Assembly (NCBI GenBank): GCA_024682835.1
Contig: JAIKYU010000076.1
Span: forward strand, 1 to 64,000
Length of the DNA: 64,000 nucleotides
Reading direction: 5' to 3'
Origin: Lachnospiraceae bacterium
GTDB lineage: Bacteria; Bacillota; Clostridia; Lachnospirales; Lachnospiraceae
Shown here: in pieces, positions 43,399 to 52,693 of the stretch
Layout: each line of letters opens with the position of its first letter
Numbering within the stretch: the first letter of the stretch is position 1
The notes under the pieces: model-generated
What the model was told of the DNA's origin: nothing
Seen by the model: only the letters and a program-made list of their open reading frames with translations
The model's database searches: none
Translations under genes and position numbers: made by a program

Positions 43399-44007
43399 AT
43401 GTTTGGAAACAGAGTCGACGACGCAACAAAAGACACCATCGTGACAGTCATCTCCGCAGACGCGGTCATTGAGGGATCCCTGATAGCTAAACACGCCATC
43501 CGCGTGGACGGTGTCGTAAACGGTGCTGTACGGACAAAGGAGTCCGTCGTGGTCGGCAACAATGCCATTGTGAGGGGCGGCATCCGGGCCAGCAATGTGA
43601 TGTCCGCGGGTGATGTATACGGCGGAATCGAATCCCCGAAGGGAAAGGTGGAGATCAGCGATACCGGCCGGGTATTCGGCGATATCACAGCCGCCAGACT
43701 CATCATCGACGAAAATGCCGTTTTCCAGGGCAATTGCACCATGACAGGCCGCGGTTCCAAGGCATCCGCTGAGACGGTGAAGGTTCCCGATGATCTGGAA
43801 ACCACTGCCGAAAAGGAAGCAAAGGAAGCAAGAAAACACCGGGATGAGGACGGCGACCGCATCCCCGATTCAAACGAGGATAAGCCGGCAAAAGCCGCAG
43901 ATTCATCCGCTGAAGAAGACCGGAAAGAAACGTCCGCGGACGGCGATGACAACAGCTCTCGGAAAGACGGCAAAGAGAAAGAATCCGAGGACGACGCCGA
44001 AAAATGA
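43399..44007 (+). CDS. Bactofilin
   Basis: This 202-residue protein has a bactofilin beta-helix (residues about 18-120: ISADAVIEGSLIAKHAIRVDGVVNGAV and later GDVYGGIESPKGKVEISDTGRVFGDI). It is followed by a long, highly charged, disordered tail (residues 125-202). Bactofilins polymerise without nucleotide into membrane-associated filaments that position peptidoglycan enzymes. It sits 20 bases after the LytM gene with AGGAGG before the ATG, so both are one transcript acting at the cell wall. It converges with the YerC gene, 10 bases apart. Confidence 0.93.
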   Translation: MFGNRVDDATKDTIVTVISADAVIEGSLIAKHAIRVDGVVNGAVRTKESVVVGNNAIVRGGIRASNVMSAGDVYGGIESPKGKVEISDTGRVFGDITAARLIIDENAVFQGNCTMTGRGSKASAETVKVPDDLETTAEKEAKEARKHRDEDGDRIPDSNEDKPAKAADSSAEEDRKETSADGDDNSSRKDGKEKESEDDAEK

Positions 44008-44017
44008 TCCGCGGAAA

Positions 44018-44314
44018 TCAGGACGCGGAATCGGAAAGCCGGCCGAACACGATCTCGTATCCGTCGTTCCCATAGTGAAGCGATCGGTTTACACGGCTGA
44101 TCGTGGCCGTTGAGGCGCCGGTCGCACCCGCTATTTCAAGATAGGTTTTCTTATCCTTAAGCATGGTGGCAACCTCAAAGCGCTGCGAGAGGGACAACAG
44201 TTCATTCACCGTACAGAGATCCTCAAAAAACCGATAGCACTCTTCCCTGTCCTGAAGCGTGCGTATCGCGTCAAACAGATGATCCACCGCCGGCTGTCGC
44301 ACAATTTCGTTCAT
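44018..44314 (-). CDS. TrpR-like YerC/YecD-family repressor
   Basis: This 98-residue all-helical protein matches the YerC/YecD family: LQDREECYRFFEDLCTVNELLSLSQRFEVATML, then the helix-turn-helix YLEIAGATGASTATISRVNRSLHYGNDGY. It should bind DNA as a dimer, like TrpR, with an unknown effector. AGGAGG lies 11 bases before the ATG. It is divergent from the GT-C gene at 44369, and a short palindrome lies between them. Confidence 0.92.
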   Translation of the reverse strand: MNEIVRQPAVDHLFDAIRTLQDREECYRFFEDLCTVNELLSLSQRFEVATMLKDKKTYLEIAGATGASTATISRVNRSLHYGNDGYEIVFGRLSDSAS

Positions 44315-44336
44315 GACCCTATGCCTCCTGACGGAT

Positions 44337-44354
44337 AGTTTATCACATTAAACT
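44337..44354. promoter_or_regulatory. Candidate operator in the divergent region
   Basis: AGTTTA-TCACAT-TAAACT, a perfect 6-bp inverted repeat with a 6-base spacer, midway between the YerC start (44314) and the GT-C start (44369). It would suit a small dimeric repressor. Confidence 0.4.
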
Positions 44355-44368
44355 GCTAAAGTACAGAG

Positions 44369-45985
44369 ATGATCATAAAAGAGAAGAATAGAACCGTTCT
44401 CCTTCTTTTTCTTTGCCTGCTGGGCGGCGCCTTTCTGCGTCTGTTTCTGCTCGGGCGCATTCCATACGGGCTCAATCACGATGAGGCATCCATTGGTTAC
44501 GACGCCTGGGCACTTGCGCACTACGGCATCGACCGCAACGGCTATCCGTGGCCCATCTATCCGATCACCTGGGGGTCCGGCGGCGGAAGCCCGCTGATGG
44601 TTTATCTGGTTCTTTTGACCACCCGGCTCTTCGGCAAAAGCGTCGCATCCCTCCGGTTTTTCCCGGCATTCCTCGGAGCGCTCACCCCGCCCGTACTGGC
44701 TTTGCTTACGCTGGTCGAACCGGCGGAATCCGGGGACAAGACTGATAAAAAAGCTTCCTCACGCCTGATTTTCGCTTTCTTTCTCGCCTTTCTCTGCGCT
44801 GTGAATCCGTGGCACCTGATCCTCTCCCGCTGGGCGCTCGATGCAAACACGCTTCCCTTCTTTCTGACCGCTGCGCTGGTGTCCTATCTGTACGCCGCTA
44901 CCCGCACCGCTCACAGACTCCCGTGGTATCTGCTTTCCGCCTTTCTTTTTGCTCTTTGTCCCTATGCCTACGGTTCGGCCACCGTGGTGATTCCCCTTGC
45001 ACTGGTTCTGTTGGGCATCCATACATGCCGAATCGGCCGGATGACTCCCCGGGAGCTGCTGCTTTCCGCTCTGCTCTTTCTTCTGATCCTCACCCCGCTC
45101 CTTGCGGTATTCGCTGTGAATGCACTTCATCTTCCGGCAATCATCACCCCGTGGTTCTCTGTTCCGCGCTTCACCGCTTCCCGGAGCGTTTTCCCACACG
45201 GATCCGGCCTTGCCGCACAGATTAAGGATAACATTCGTTATCTTTTCCTGTTCTTCACCATCGGCTCCGAACGGGATGAAATCATCTGCAACGTTCTCCC
45301 CGGCTACGCCCAGATGTACCGCTTCACCTTTCCGCTGACCTGGATCGGACTTCTTCTGTCACTTGGGGGACTGGTAAAAAAGGATCTCCGTGATGCCGCC
45401 TTCGTACTGCTGACCGCTGTGACCGTCCTGTTCAGTCTGTTTATCGAGCTCGACATCAACCGGATGACGATGCTCCTGATTCCGTTCCTTTACTTCCAGT
45501 CGCGCGCGCTGCGCTTTCTGTACGAAAAAAAAGCCGTGATCGCTGCGGCTTGCTGCGCGGTGATCCTGTGTGCCGCCGCATTGTTTATCCGGGATTATTT
45601 CGGGACGCGATATGCCGATCTGAGCAGGTCCTGCTTCATGCCGGGCTATCTGGAAGCGGTACGGGACGCCAAAACGCTCGCAGGGGAGGACAGAAGCATC
45701 CTCTCAACCAGAGAACAGCTCTCTGCTCCGTTTATGCTCGCTCTGTATGAGACGGAGCTGCCTCCGGACGCTTTTCTGGAAAGTGTCGTCTGGCGCGATG
45801 AGAAGGAAGAATTCCGGATTGCAATCTCGTTTGCGGGCTTTACCTTCGGTCTGCCACAGGATCTGTCTTCCATCGATCTCTCCCGGGTGGTGGTCATCCT
45901 CCACGAAAGCGAAGTGACGGATTTCCCGGACATCGAAAACTGTCAGGTGGATTCCTTTGGAGATTTCGCCGTGATTTCGCGGTGA
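44369..45985 (+). CDS. GT-C type membrane glycosyltransferase (GT39/ArnT-like)
   Basis: This 538-residue protein has about eleven TM helices and a short C-terminal soluble domain (from about 420). The first extracytoplasmic loop reads GLNHDEASIGYDAWAL, with the catalytic D-E pair of lipid-phosphate-sugar-dependent GT-C enzymes. These move sugars from polyprenyl-phosphate donors onto glycans or proteins outside the membrane. The acceptor is unknown. It lies opposite the glycan operon at 46-58 kb, with its stop 15 bases from the last gene of that operon. Only a weak ribosome binding site precedes the ATG. Confidence 0.82.
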   Translation: MIIKEKNRTVLLLFLCLLGGAFLRLFLLGRIPYGLNHDEASIGYDAWALAHYGIDRNGYPWPIYPITWGSGGGSPLMVYLVLLTTRLFGKSVASLRFFPAFLGALTPPVLALLTLVEPAESGDKTDKKASSRLIFAFFLAFLCAVNPWHLILSRWALDANTLPFFLTAALVSYLYAATRTAHRLPWYLLSAFLFALCPYAYGSATVVIPLALVLLGIHTCRIGRMTPRELLLSALLFLLILTPLLAVFAVNALHLPAIITPWFSVPRFTASRSVFPHGSGLAAQIKDNIRYLFLFFTIGSERDEIICNVLPGYAQMYRFTFPLTWIGLLLSLGGLVKKDLRDAAFVLLTAVTVLFSLFIELDINRMTMLLIPFLYFQSRALRFLYEKKAVIAAACCAVILCAAALFIRDYFGTRYADLSRSCFMPGYLEAVRDAKTLAGEDRSILSTREQLSAPFMLALYETELPPDAFLESVVWRDEKEEFRIAISFAGFTFGLPQDLSSIDLSRVVVILHESEVTDFPDIENCQVDSFGDFAVISR

Positions 45986-46000
45986 TATCCGGTCACCAGG

Positions 46001-47224
46001 TCAGCGCTTTTTCAGACAGCGCACCAGTTCCCGGCTTGTCCACAGAAATGCCGCGATATAGACCGCCGTCAGCACATGAATGGACACGATATCCACCGCC
46101 GCTGCCCGCAGATAGGTGATATAGGTTCCGACATTCAGTACGGCGGCCGGAATGACGGATTCCCTGGGAATCATGGCCACAAGAAGGGCAAAGAGCAAAA
46201 CCGCGCCATAATCATAGCGCTCATGCATGGACGGCAGAAACATGTTGCAGGCCCAGATCTGCCAGGCCAGCAGGAAGAGCAGCTTCACATCATTGAGTCT
46301 GTCTCTTTTCCACCAGGCGGCCCCGACGGACACAAGCAGAAGCATCAACGTAAACAAAGCCGCAGGAAGTGCCATCGTCGTCAGATAATCATCCAGTCCG
46401 TAATTGTACAGATTCGGATAATTCGCGACCATGCCGTAATCTTCCGAGGTCGCCGCAGTTCCCGCGCTCGTTCCCTCCAGCATCTGCATGAAATAGGTAC
46501 CATAGGTCGCACGCAGTCCGCGCCTGCAAAAAACTGCCGGAAGACCCGAGATGAAGTAGATTCCGGGAATCCATAAAAACTGCAGGATACTGAAGTTCTT
46601 TTTCAGCAGATACAGCAGGCAGAAAAAGGGCAGGAAAAAGACTGCCTGAAACTTGAAGGAAAAGCTGATGCCCAGCATGGCAAAGGCAGGCGTCGCACGA
46701 TCCCTGAGAATCAGATAAACCGCAAGAAGGGCAAAGAAGATATACATCCCGTCACACTGCTTCCAGAGCGCGCTGTTCATAAAAACCACCGGAAGGTAGC
46801 AGGTGAGTGCGGACAAATATGCCGCTTTCCGCACGGCAAGCACATCCCCGCGCTGTTCATACAGGTAACGCGCCAGAGCAAAGACGACGCCTGCAATCAG
46901 ATAGTCAAAAATGCACGAGAACACAGACGCCAGCACCCACGGTTCCCAGGGTGACAGACCGATGACAGCATACATGATGTTAAAGGGAACATAATAATCG
47001 CCGATCACTTCCCCCATTCCTCTGACAAAGCCCAATTCCCGGTAGCGCTCCGGCCATCCCTTGATATACAGCTCGTAATCGGATGAAAGCGCTGTTTCCG
47101 GTGCCAGTCTGATCCGAAGCAGAACGGAACAGACAAACAGCAGAATCAGAATGATCGTGTGGAGATGATCCGCCAGGAACCCGCGCAGCACGCGGTCAAC
47201 GGCAAGCTCATTTTTCTCTTTCAT
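46001..47224 (-). CDS. GT-C type membrane protein, last gene of the glycan operon
   Basis: This 407-residue protein has about ten TM helices. The first loop has SSDYELYIKGWPERYRELG, the acidic loop of GT-C mannosyl/glucosyltransferases, and LWKQCDGMYIFFALLAVY further on. The substrate is unknown. The start at 47224 has GAGGAAAG upstream and overlaps the end of the preceding gene by 17 bases; a frame 22 codons longer reaches far into that gene and is unlikely. Low sequence conservation is usual here, so the glycosyltransferase call rests on topology and context. Confidence 0.75.
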   Translation of the reverse strand: MKEKNELAVDRVLRGFLADHLHTIILILLFVCSVLLRIRLAPETALSSDYELYIKGWPERYRELGFVRGMGEVIGDYYVPFNIMYAVIGLSPWEPWVLASVFSCIFDYLIAGVVFALARYLYEQRGDVLAVRKAAYLSALTCYLPVVFMNSALWKQCDGMYIFFALLAVYLILRDRATPAFAMLGISFSFKFQAVFFLPFFCLLYLLKKNFSILQFLWIPGIYFISGLPAVFCRRGLRATYGTYFMQMLEGTSAGTAATSEDYGMVANYPNLYNYGLDDYLTTMALPAALFTLMLLLVSVGAAWWKRDRLNDVKLLFLLAWQIWACNMFLPSMHERYDYGAVLLFALLVAMIPRESVIPAAVLNVGTYITYLRAAAVDIVSIHVLTAVYIAAFLWTSRELVRCLKKR

Positions 47225-48803
47225 ACCCTTCTTTCCTCTTTTCGGATTTTCCCGCTCCGGCCAGATACCGCACCGCGCCCGCTGCGGCAATGGGCATCAT
47301 GGCCAGCTCATAACGGAGCGTGTACCGTCCGGATGCCTCCCAGATCTGGTGAAACACCATTCCGCCAAATACAAACAGCAGGATCAGTACCGTTTTCTCA
47401 TCGATTCTCCGCTTCTGAAAACAGAGCGCAAAAAGCTCCGCCGCGGAAAAGAAGCAAAGAAGCAGATGATACAGATGCATCCCTCCCTGTAGAATATGGT
47501 ATCCCGTTCCGTAGGTCAAGTCCCCGGCCAGCGCCGGCCGCTTTCCCTCCTGGTGACGTCCTGTCAGCTCCTGCTCCCTGAGGGAGACCTTGGTGGGATC
47601 CCCCCACTGGGAGAAGAACTTTTTTCCGTAGAACCGGATCATTTCCCGCGGGTGATGCAGGAGGTATGATCCTCGCTCACGGATATGCGCGGCCGCCGCG
47701 TGTGCTGCCGCGTCCGAATCCCCGTCGGCATCCAGGATGAAACGCGCGTTCATGCCGTTATACCACCCGCATTTGCCGTCCGTCTCCTCCATTCCCATGG
47801 CGAAATAGGCTGCCGCAGGGACACCTCCCGGAACCGGCAATCCGCTTTTTGCCGTATAGTAGGCATTCACCCCCACGCGCATCCCCACCGAAAAGAGGAT
47901 CATCATCACCGCTACTGCCAGCCCCCGAACTGCCCGACTCCTGTCTCCGGCAATAAATTCTCTTATCACGCAGACAGCAAGCATCATAGCCATGGCGATC
48001 AGCGCAATGGAGCCGTTGGACTTGATGCAAAAGGACAGCGCGGCCAGTACTGCTGCCGCCGTGCCGCGAAGCATTCCTCCCTGCTTCAGGAAACGGATCA
48101 TCAGCCAGAAAGCGCCAAACAGCGGCGCAAGGCTCCAGATGTCATTGTAGATAAATGTGCAGTACACCGTCAGCATCAGGCAGCCCGCGATCATCAACGG
48201 CATCACACGGCAGACGCGAAGATCCTCCGTCAGTTCCCAGGCGGTCTCATAAAGAAAGAAAAACGTCAGCAGAACGGACAGGAGATTCAGGATCTGATAC
48301 GGGAGATAGCTGCCGGCACCAAACAGAACAGCCAGTCCCTGACCCGCCAGACAATAGGATAACTGAAATGGATAGATCGTGAGATATCCGCTTTCCATCG
48401 CATGGTAATCCCCTGCCAGAAACTCCCCCATGATCCTGTCCAGCTCCCGGGCATCATTGGTTGGCAGCCCGCGGATCACATACAGCAGGAAAATGCCGAA
48501 GAAACAGACGGCAGCCAGCGACAGGACAATGCCTCTCTCGGGAATCAGAATTCCGGAGGCGGTGCATTTTGCGCCCTCTCCATTTTTCCCGAAGCGGCGG
48601 ACAAACAGCCGTAAGGCAAACGCAAGAACAATCAGCACAAAGAGTGTGGCAATAACCGGAAGGCGCGTAAAATCCGGGTAGTCGTTTTCCTCCCACTGCC
48701 TGAATACCACAGTATAGAAAACGGCAAAAATGGTCAGCGCAAGGAAGAGTGCCCCCAGCACTCCGGCAAGAATCCGATAAAACCCAGACAACACCCGTTC
48801 CAT
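47208..48803 (-). CDS. GT-C type membrane protein of the glycan operon
   Basis: This 531-residue protein has about eleven TM helices, an acidic first loop (PTNDARELDRIMGEFLAGDYHAMESGYL) and an IYPFQLSYCL segment, as in GT39-like proteins. A soluble loop with HPREMIRFYGKKFFSQWGDPT is typical of polymer-modifying members. Start choice is open: TTG (48812), GTG (48806) and ATG (48803) all follow GGAGAGGA; I take the ATG. It lies 22 bases after the preceding gene and overlaps the next by 17. Confidence 0.72.
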   Translation of the reverse strand: MERVLSGFYRILAGVLGALFLALTIFAVFYTVVFRQWEENDYPDFTRLPVIATLFVLIVLAFALRLFVRRFGKNGEGAKCTASGILIPERGIVLSLAAVCFFGIFLLYVIRGLPTNDARELDRIMGEFLAGDYHAMESGYLTIYPFQLSYCLAGQGLAVLFGAGSYLPYQILNLLSVLLTFFFLYETAWELTEDLRVCRVMPLMIAGCLMLTVYCTFIYNDIWSLAPLFGAFWLMIRFLKQGGMLRGTAAAVLAALSFCIKSNGSIALIAMAMMLAVCVIREFIAGDRSRAVRGLAVAVMMILFSVGMRVGVNAYYTAKSGLPVPGGVPAAAYFAMGMEETDGKCGWYNGMNARFILDADGDSDAAAHAAAAHIRERGSYLLHHPREMIRFYGKKFFSQWGDPTKVSLREQELTGRHQEGKRPALAGDLTYGTGYHILQGGMHLYHLLLCFFSAAELFALCFQKRRIDEKTVLILLFVFGGMVFHQIWEASGRYTLRYELAMMPIAAAGAVRYLAGAGKSEKRKEGYEREK

Positions 48804-48825
48804 CACCGTCAATTCCTCTCCACGC

Positions 48826-50493
48826 TCACTCCAGCCGGTACCAGGTCCACATATTCTGACGGTAGAGCGTCTGTCTGCCGGAAAGCTTCGGATTCAGGCG
48901 CACGAGATCCGCCAGCCTGAGATCACGGTCTATATTGTCCGCCGTGTCCGCGGCGAACACATAGAGCTTCGGACAGGAAAGAAGCGTCGGATCCTCAAAG
49001 GGCTCACCATTTGCGGCGTCCGCAAAATAGACCCGCGGAAACTCCTTAAGCTTGTCGTACAGCTGCCAGATATTCTCCGTCGTCTCCCCATTGTAAAGGA
49101 CAAGAACCGGCGTGTCACGGTTTGTCTCTGCCTCCTCCATCGCGGCCGCGTTTTCCGGATACAGGAAAAGCACGTGCCCGTCCGCCACCAGGCCCTTTCC
49201 GACAAGAAACATCATCATTGCCCCAAACAGGATGGGAAGAACCGCGCTCATACCGCGCCAGAGCCACTCACTCCGATGCGCCCGGGGCGTGTCCGCAGAG
49301 GGCTTCCAGGTTCGGATCATCCGCTTAAGAAGATCAGATCCTGTTGCAAATATCACCAGCAGAATCAGCGGATCCACCGGCAGAAGATACCGGTTGGAGG
49401 TGCTGCCGAGAATCAATGCCGTCGCGGATACCACGAAGAAATATCCGACCGTCGGAACCACCGTCAGCACCGTCGTCAGACGGAAGGCTCCGGCCCGCCT
49501 GTCTCCCGCAAGCACAAACACCAGATACAGAAACAGCAGAACCGGCAGGGCACCGGAAAAAAGGTATTCGTTGATCAGGGATCCGAAAAAGGCAAGTCTC
49601 GTTCCCCATCCGGACAGGGCCAGAAATGCACCTGCCGCTTCCCTGCCGCGGTATCCGCGGAAAATATGTCCGAGACAGGCAGGGTAATACAGTACAGCCG
49701 CGGCGATGGCTACCCCGCAGCAAAACACATACCGCACGATCCGTCCAAGGCGCGTGCTCAGATCCGTCGCCGCCGTATCCGCCGTTTTCTGCAGAAACCA
49801 CAACAGGCTCATTGTCAGACCGGTAAAGAAGAAAAAGACCACATAATAGTAATGCGTGAGAAAGCCAAGAAACGAAACAAGCATCAGCGCCGCCATGCGG
49901 ATGCGGGTGAATCCCCGCAGCATGCGCAGATGAATGAACAGACACGAGAGGACAAAAAACGTCAGCCAGAAATACATACGGACAAACATCGCCGCGGAGA
50001 CGGTGAGCGGATGAATTGCCCAGAGAAACAGAAAGAACGCCGTAAACCTGTCGGAGAGGCGACACTCCCTGCAGATTGCAACAAGCATCAGAAAACACAG
50101 CACATAGGCGATCAGATTCACACCGATGCCAAGCCATTTGGAAAACAACCCGGGATAAAACGAGCAGGCCGCGTGAAGCAGATCGTAATACAACGGCGGA
50201 TGCACATCCCACGACTGAACCGTTTTCACAAGCCCGAACCGGAAGCCTTCCCCCGGCAGCACCACAAATTCATCCGTCATCGTCCGTGTGTCCATCCACT
50301 CCCGGTCCGGCCAGGCAATTCCGGCCGTCCGGTTGGAGGAATAATAGGAATAGATCTCATCCTCATGAAACCCCTGCTTCTGCGCACCGAACCAGAGAAT
50401 CACACAGACGCCGGCAGCCAGAATAAGCATAAGCGCCGGAATCATCATCCATCTGCCCTGCCTGACGGCGCGGGTCTGCCCCTTCCGGCTCAT
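48826..50493 (-). CDS. GT-C type membrane glycosyltransferase
   Basis: This 555-residue protein has a basic N-terminus (RKGQTRAVRQGR), about ten TM helices and a soluble C-terminus. The first loop has GFHEDEIYSYYSSNR, the D-E catalytic pair of the PMT/ArnT class, and WDVHPPLYYDLLHA follows, a classic GT39-like motif. It should use a polyprenyl-linked donor. The start at 50493 overlaps the stop of the GT2 gene as ATGA; 20 upstream codons are part of that gene. Confidence 0.82.
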   Translation of the reverse strand: MSRKGQTRAVRQGRWMMIPALMLILAAGVCVILWFGAQKQGFHEDEIYSYYSSNRTAGIAWPDREWMDTRTMTDEFVVLPGEGFRFGLVKTVQSWDVHPPLYYDLLHAACSFYPGLFSKWLGIGVNLIAYVLCFLMLVAICRECRLSDRFTAFFLFLWAIHPLTVSAAMFVRMYFWLTFFVLSCLFIHLRMLRGFTRIRMAALMLVSFLGFLTHYYYVVFFFFTGLTMSLLWFLQKTADTAATDLSTRLGRIVRYVFCCGVAIAAAVLYYPACLGHIFRGYRGREAAGAFLALSGWGTRLAFFGSLINEYLFSGALPVLLFLYLVFVLAGDRRAGAFRLTTVLTVVPTVGYFFVVSATALILGSTSNRYLLPVDPLILLVIFATGSDLLKRMIRTWKPSADTPRAHRSEWLWRGMSAVLPILFGAMMMFLVGKGLVADGHVLFLYPENAAAMEEAETNRDTPVLVLYNGETTENIWQLYDKLKEFPRVYFADAANGEPFEDPTLLSCPKLYVFAADTADNIDRDLRLADLVRLNPKLSGRQTLYRQNMWTWYRLE

Positions 50494-51515
50494 ACGCGTC
50501 TGATTCTCCCGTGAAGACTGCGCAGCAGACGGGGCGCCAGAGACAACAGCCACAGATTCCGCCGTTGCTTTGCGGACAGATACGGATTCAGAATGATTTC
50601 CGCCCGGTTTTTCCGCACGTATCGCACAACATCCCCATAAAACACATTGTCTCTCCGCATCATGGAAACCGGAATGTGAAGCAGATAATCCAGTCGCTGT
50701 ACCAGAGCAAACCGCCTCGCCGCAGGAAGCATCCCCGGATGCTTCTCCTTCACAAGCTGCATGGCACGGTCCGCGTTGACCACAATATCGGTGAATACCG
50801 GCGGAAAGAAATCCTGCTGATCCGCATCTCTTCGGGAATTACTCCCTGTGCGGTAACAGACATGATAATCCCTGCGCGACAGAGTTCCCAGTCTGTCCAT
50901 CCGCTCCAGCATCCGGATCAGAAGAAGAAAATCCTCGTTCAGCTCTTTTTCCGGAAAACGAAGTCTTTCCTCTCCTGCCCCCTCCCTGCCGTCAAACAGC
51001 GTTCTCGCCGTCAGCTTCGTGCAAAAGGAAGCGTCTCCTTCATGCAGAAGCAGCGAAAAAAGCATCTCCTCAGAGGTAACGAAGGTGTCCCCGTCGGGAA
51101 TCGAGACGACGAACGGCAACGCATTCCCATCCTCATCGATCTCATCGCGTCCGGTCTGCACCATCCCGACACCGGTTTTTTCGGCAAAGGAAACCAGCGC
51201 CTCGTACATTCCGGGATCCACCGCATCATCACTGTCGACGAATCCCAGATAATCCCCCTGCGCAGCATCTATGCCGGCGTTTCTTGCCGCACTGGAGCCG
51301 GCATTGTCCTGATGAATCACACGGAGATTCCCGTGCTTCTTTGCATATTCATCTGCCATTTCACCGGAGCCGTCCGTCGAACCGTCATCCACAACAAGAA
51401 TCTCCAGACATTCCGGATCCAGTGTCTGGGCAAGCAGGGAATCCAGGCATTTTGATAAATAACGCCTGGTATTGTATACCGGAACAATCACACTTACCCT
51501 GCGCGCACCGCTCAT
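50490..51515 (-). CDS. Family 2 glycosyltransferase
   Basis: This 341-residue cytoplasmic enzyme has the GT-A opening VSVIVPVYNTRRYLSKCLDSLLAQT, the nucleotide-binding ILVVDDGSTDGSGEMADEYA, GSSAARNAGIDAAQGDYLGFVDSDD (DxD metal motif S-D-D), and a variable C-terminus. It transfers a nucleotide-sugar unit onto a lipid-linked or protein acceptor. GGAGG lies before the ATG, which overlaps the upstream GT4 stop (ATGA). Confidence 0.93.
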   Translation of the reverse strand: MSGARRVSVIVPVYNTRRYLSKCLDSLLAQTLDPECLEILVVDDGSTDGSGEMADEYAKKHGNLRVIHQDNAGSSAARNAGIDAAQGDYLGFVDSDDAVDPGMYEALVSFAEKTGVGMVQTGRDEIDEDGNALPFVVSIPDGDTFVTSEEMLFSLLLHEGDASFCTKLTARTLFDGREGAGEERLRFPEKELNEDFLLLIRMLERMDRLGTLSRRDYHVCYRTGSNSRRDADQQDFFPPVFTDIVVNADRAMQLVKEKHPGMLPAARRFALVQRLDYLLHIPVSMMRRDNVFYGDVVRYVRKNRAEIILNPYLSAKQRRNLWLLSLAPRLLRSLHGRIRRV

Positions 51516-52693
51516 AGCGCTCCTCCTGCCGGCACAAAGGGCCGCACGCCCGGATCCATGCTCATTGGGCCGTCCTTCGGCGGATCATAAGCCGTACCGG
51601 ACAGAACACAGGCGCAAAACCGCAGCAGTTCCCCGGCCGCATGCTCCGCATTCCACTGTGTGCGGATCGTGCGGCGGGCTTCCTCTCCCATTCGTTTTGC
51701 AAGAGCCGGCTCATCAACCAGCCGCTTCAATGCGTCATAAAAATTCTGCCGGCCATTGCCGCGGTAGAGGAGTCCGTTTACCCCCGGACGGATCAGCGTC
51801 GCCGGTCCGCCTGCCTCATTGCCCGCAACAACCGCGAGACCTTCTCCCATCGCCTCACTCACAACCGCGCCCCAGCCCTCCAGGTGATTGCTCGTGAACA
51901 GAAAGATCTGCGAAGCCTTCATGCGCGCCCTTGTCTCCTTCGTCGACAGGAAGCCGGTAAAGGTGACGTGATCCGTCAGATTCTTTTCCGCGCAGTACTG
52001 TTCCAGTGCGGCGCGCATTTCCCCGTCGCCGATCATGGTGAGGTGAAACCCGGTGCCGGCATGACGGAGTCTGTCTGCCGCCCACAACGGAAACTCCGGA
52101 TGCTTCAGTTCAAGAAACCGGCCTGCCCACAGAAGCTGTACCGTCTCCTGATCACCCGCCGTCTCCTGATCCCGGAATGCCTGCCGGCCCTCATCTACGT
52201 CCAGCGGCGGAAAGTATCCCCAGCGGTAAATCTTTCCCGGATAGGCGTGAATCAGCCGGAAGTCCGATGCCGTGTAGGCACCGATTGCCAGGAGCCACAA
52301 CGGCTTGTTTCTGTACCGGATGTGTTCGTTGTATTTATGACAGAGCCCACGCGGCGAGAATCGTTTCCACTGCCCCTCCCGGTAAAGGCGTTCACTCAAT
52401 CGTATGGTCGGCAGGTTTTTTTTCATGCGCTCCTCGACCAGATCCTCACGCTGCGCCCAGCCGATCAGGGCGATATCCGCGTCCGTCACCAGCGCATCGG
52501 CCCGTTCTCGCTCCTCGTAGCTCCGAATCAGATAGGGCTGCTCATTTTTCTGTTGCCAGCCCATTTCCCGGCGCTCCTGTTCCATCGGCATGGTTTCGAC
52601 AAAATGAAACGCATCACCCAACGCACTGTAGAGGGCTTCGCAGACGGGTATCTGATGGTGGTTGATATAATTGGAAATCCAGGTGATCGTCAT
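51512..52693 (-). CDS. Family 4 glycosyltransferase (a)
   Basis: This 393-residue enzyme has the GT-B fold. The C-terminal donor half has LLWAGRFLELKHPEFPLWAADRL, LTMIGDGEMRAALEQYC, HVTFTGFLSTKETRARMKASQIFLFTS and the E-x7-E motif in GWGAVVSEAMGEGLAVVAGNEAGG. The N-terminal half is divergent (WISNYINHHQIPVCEALY). Both its ends overlap neighbours by ATGA, so it is made in step with them. Confidence 0.9.
   Translation of the reverse strand: MTITWISNYINHHQIPVCEALYSALGDAFHFVETMPMEQERREMGWQQKNEQPYLIRSYEERERADALVTDADIALIGWAQREDLVEERMKKNLPTIRLSERLYREGQWKRFSPRGLCHKYNEHIRYRNKPLWLLAIGAYTASDFRLIHAYPGKIYRWGYFPPLDVDEGRQAFRDQETAGDQETVQLLWAGRFLELKHPEFPLWAADRLRHAGTGFHLTMIGDGEMRAALEQYCAEKNLTDHVTFTGFLSTKETRARMKASQIFLFTSNHLEGWGAVVSEAMGEGLAVVAGNEAGGPATLIRPGVNGLLYRGNGRQNFYDALKRLVDEPALAKRMGEEARRTIRTQWNAEHAAGELLRFCACVLSGTAYDPPKDGPMSMDPGVRPFVPAGGAL

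Noticed and set aside
49174..50514. 446-codon open frame opposite the GT-C gene
   Set aside because: It is very basic and repetitive in Arg/His/Gln, the typical reverse reading of a hydrophobic membrane protein.
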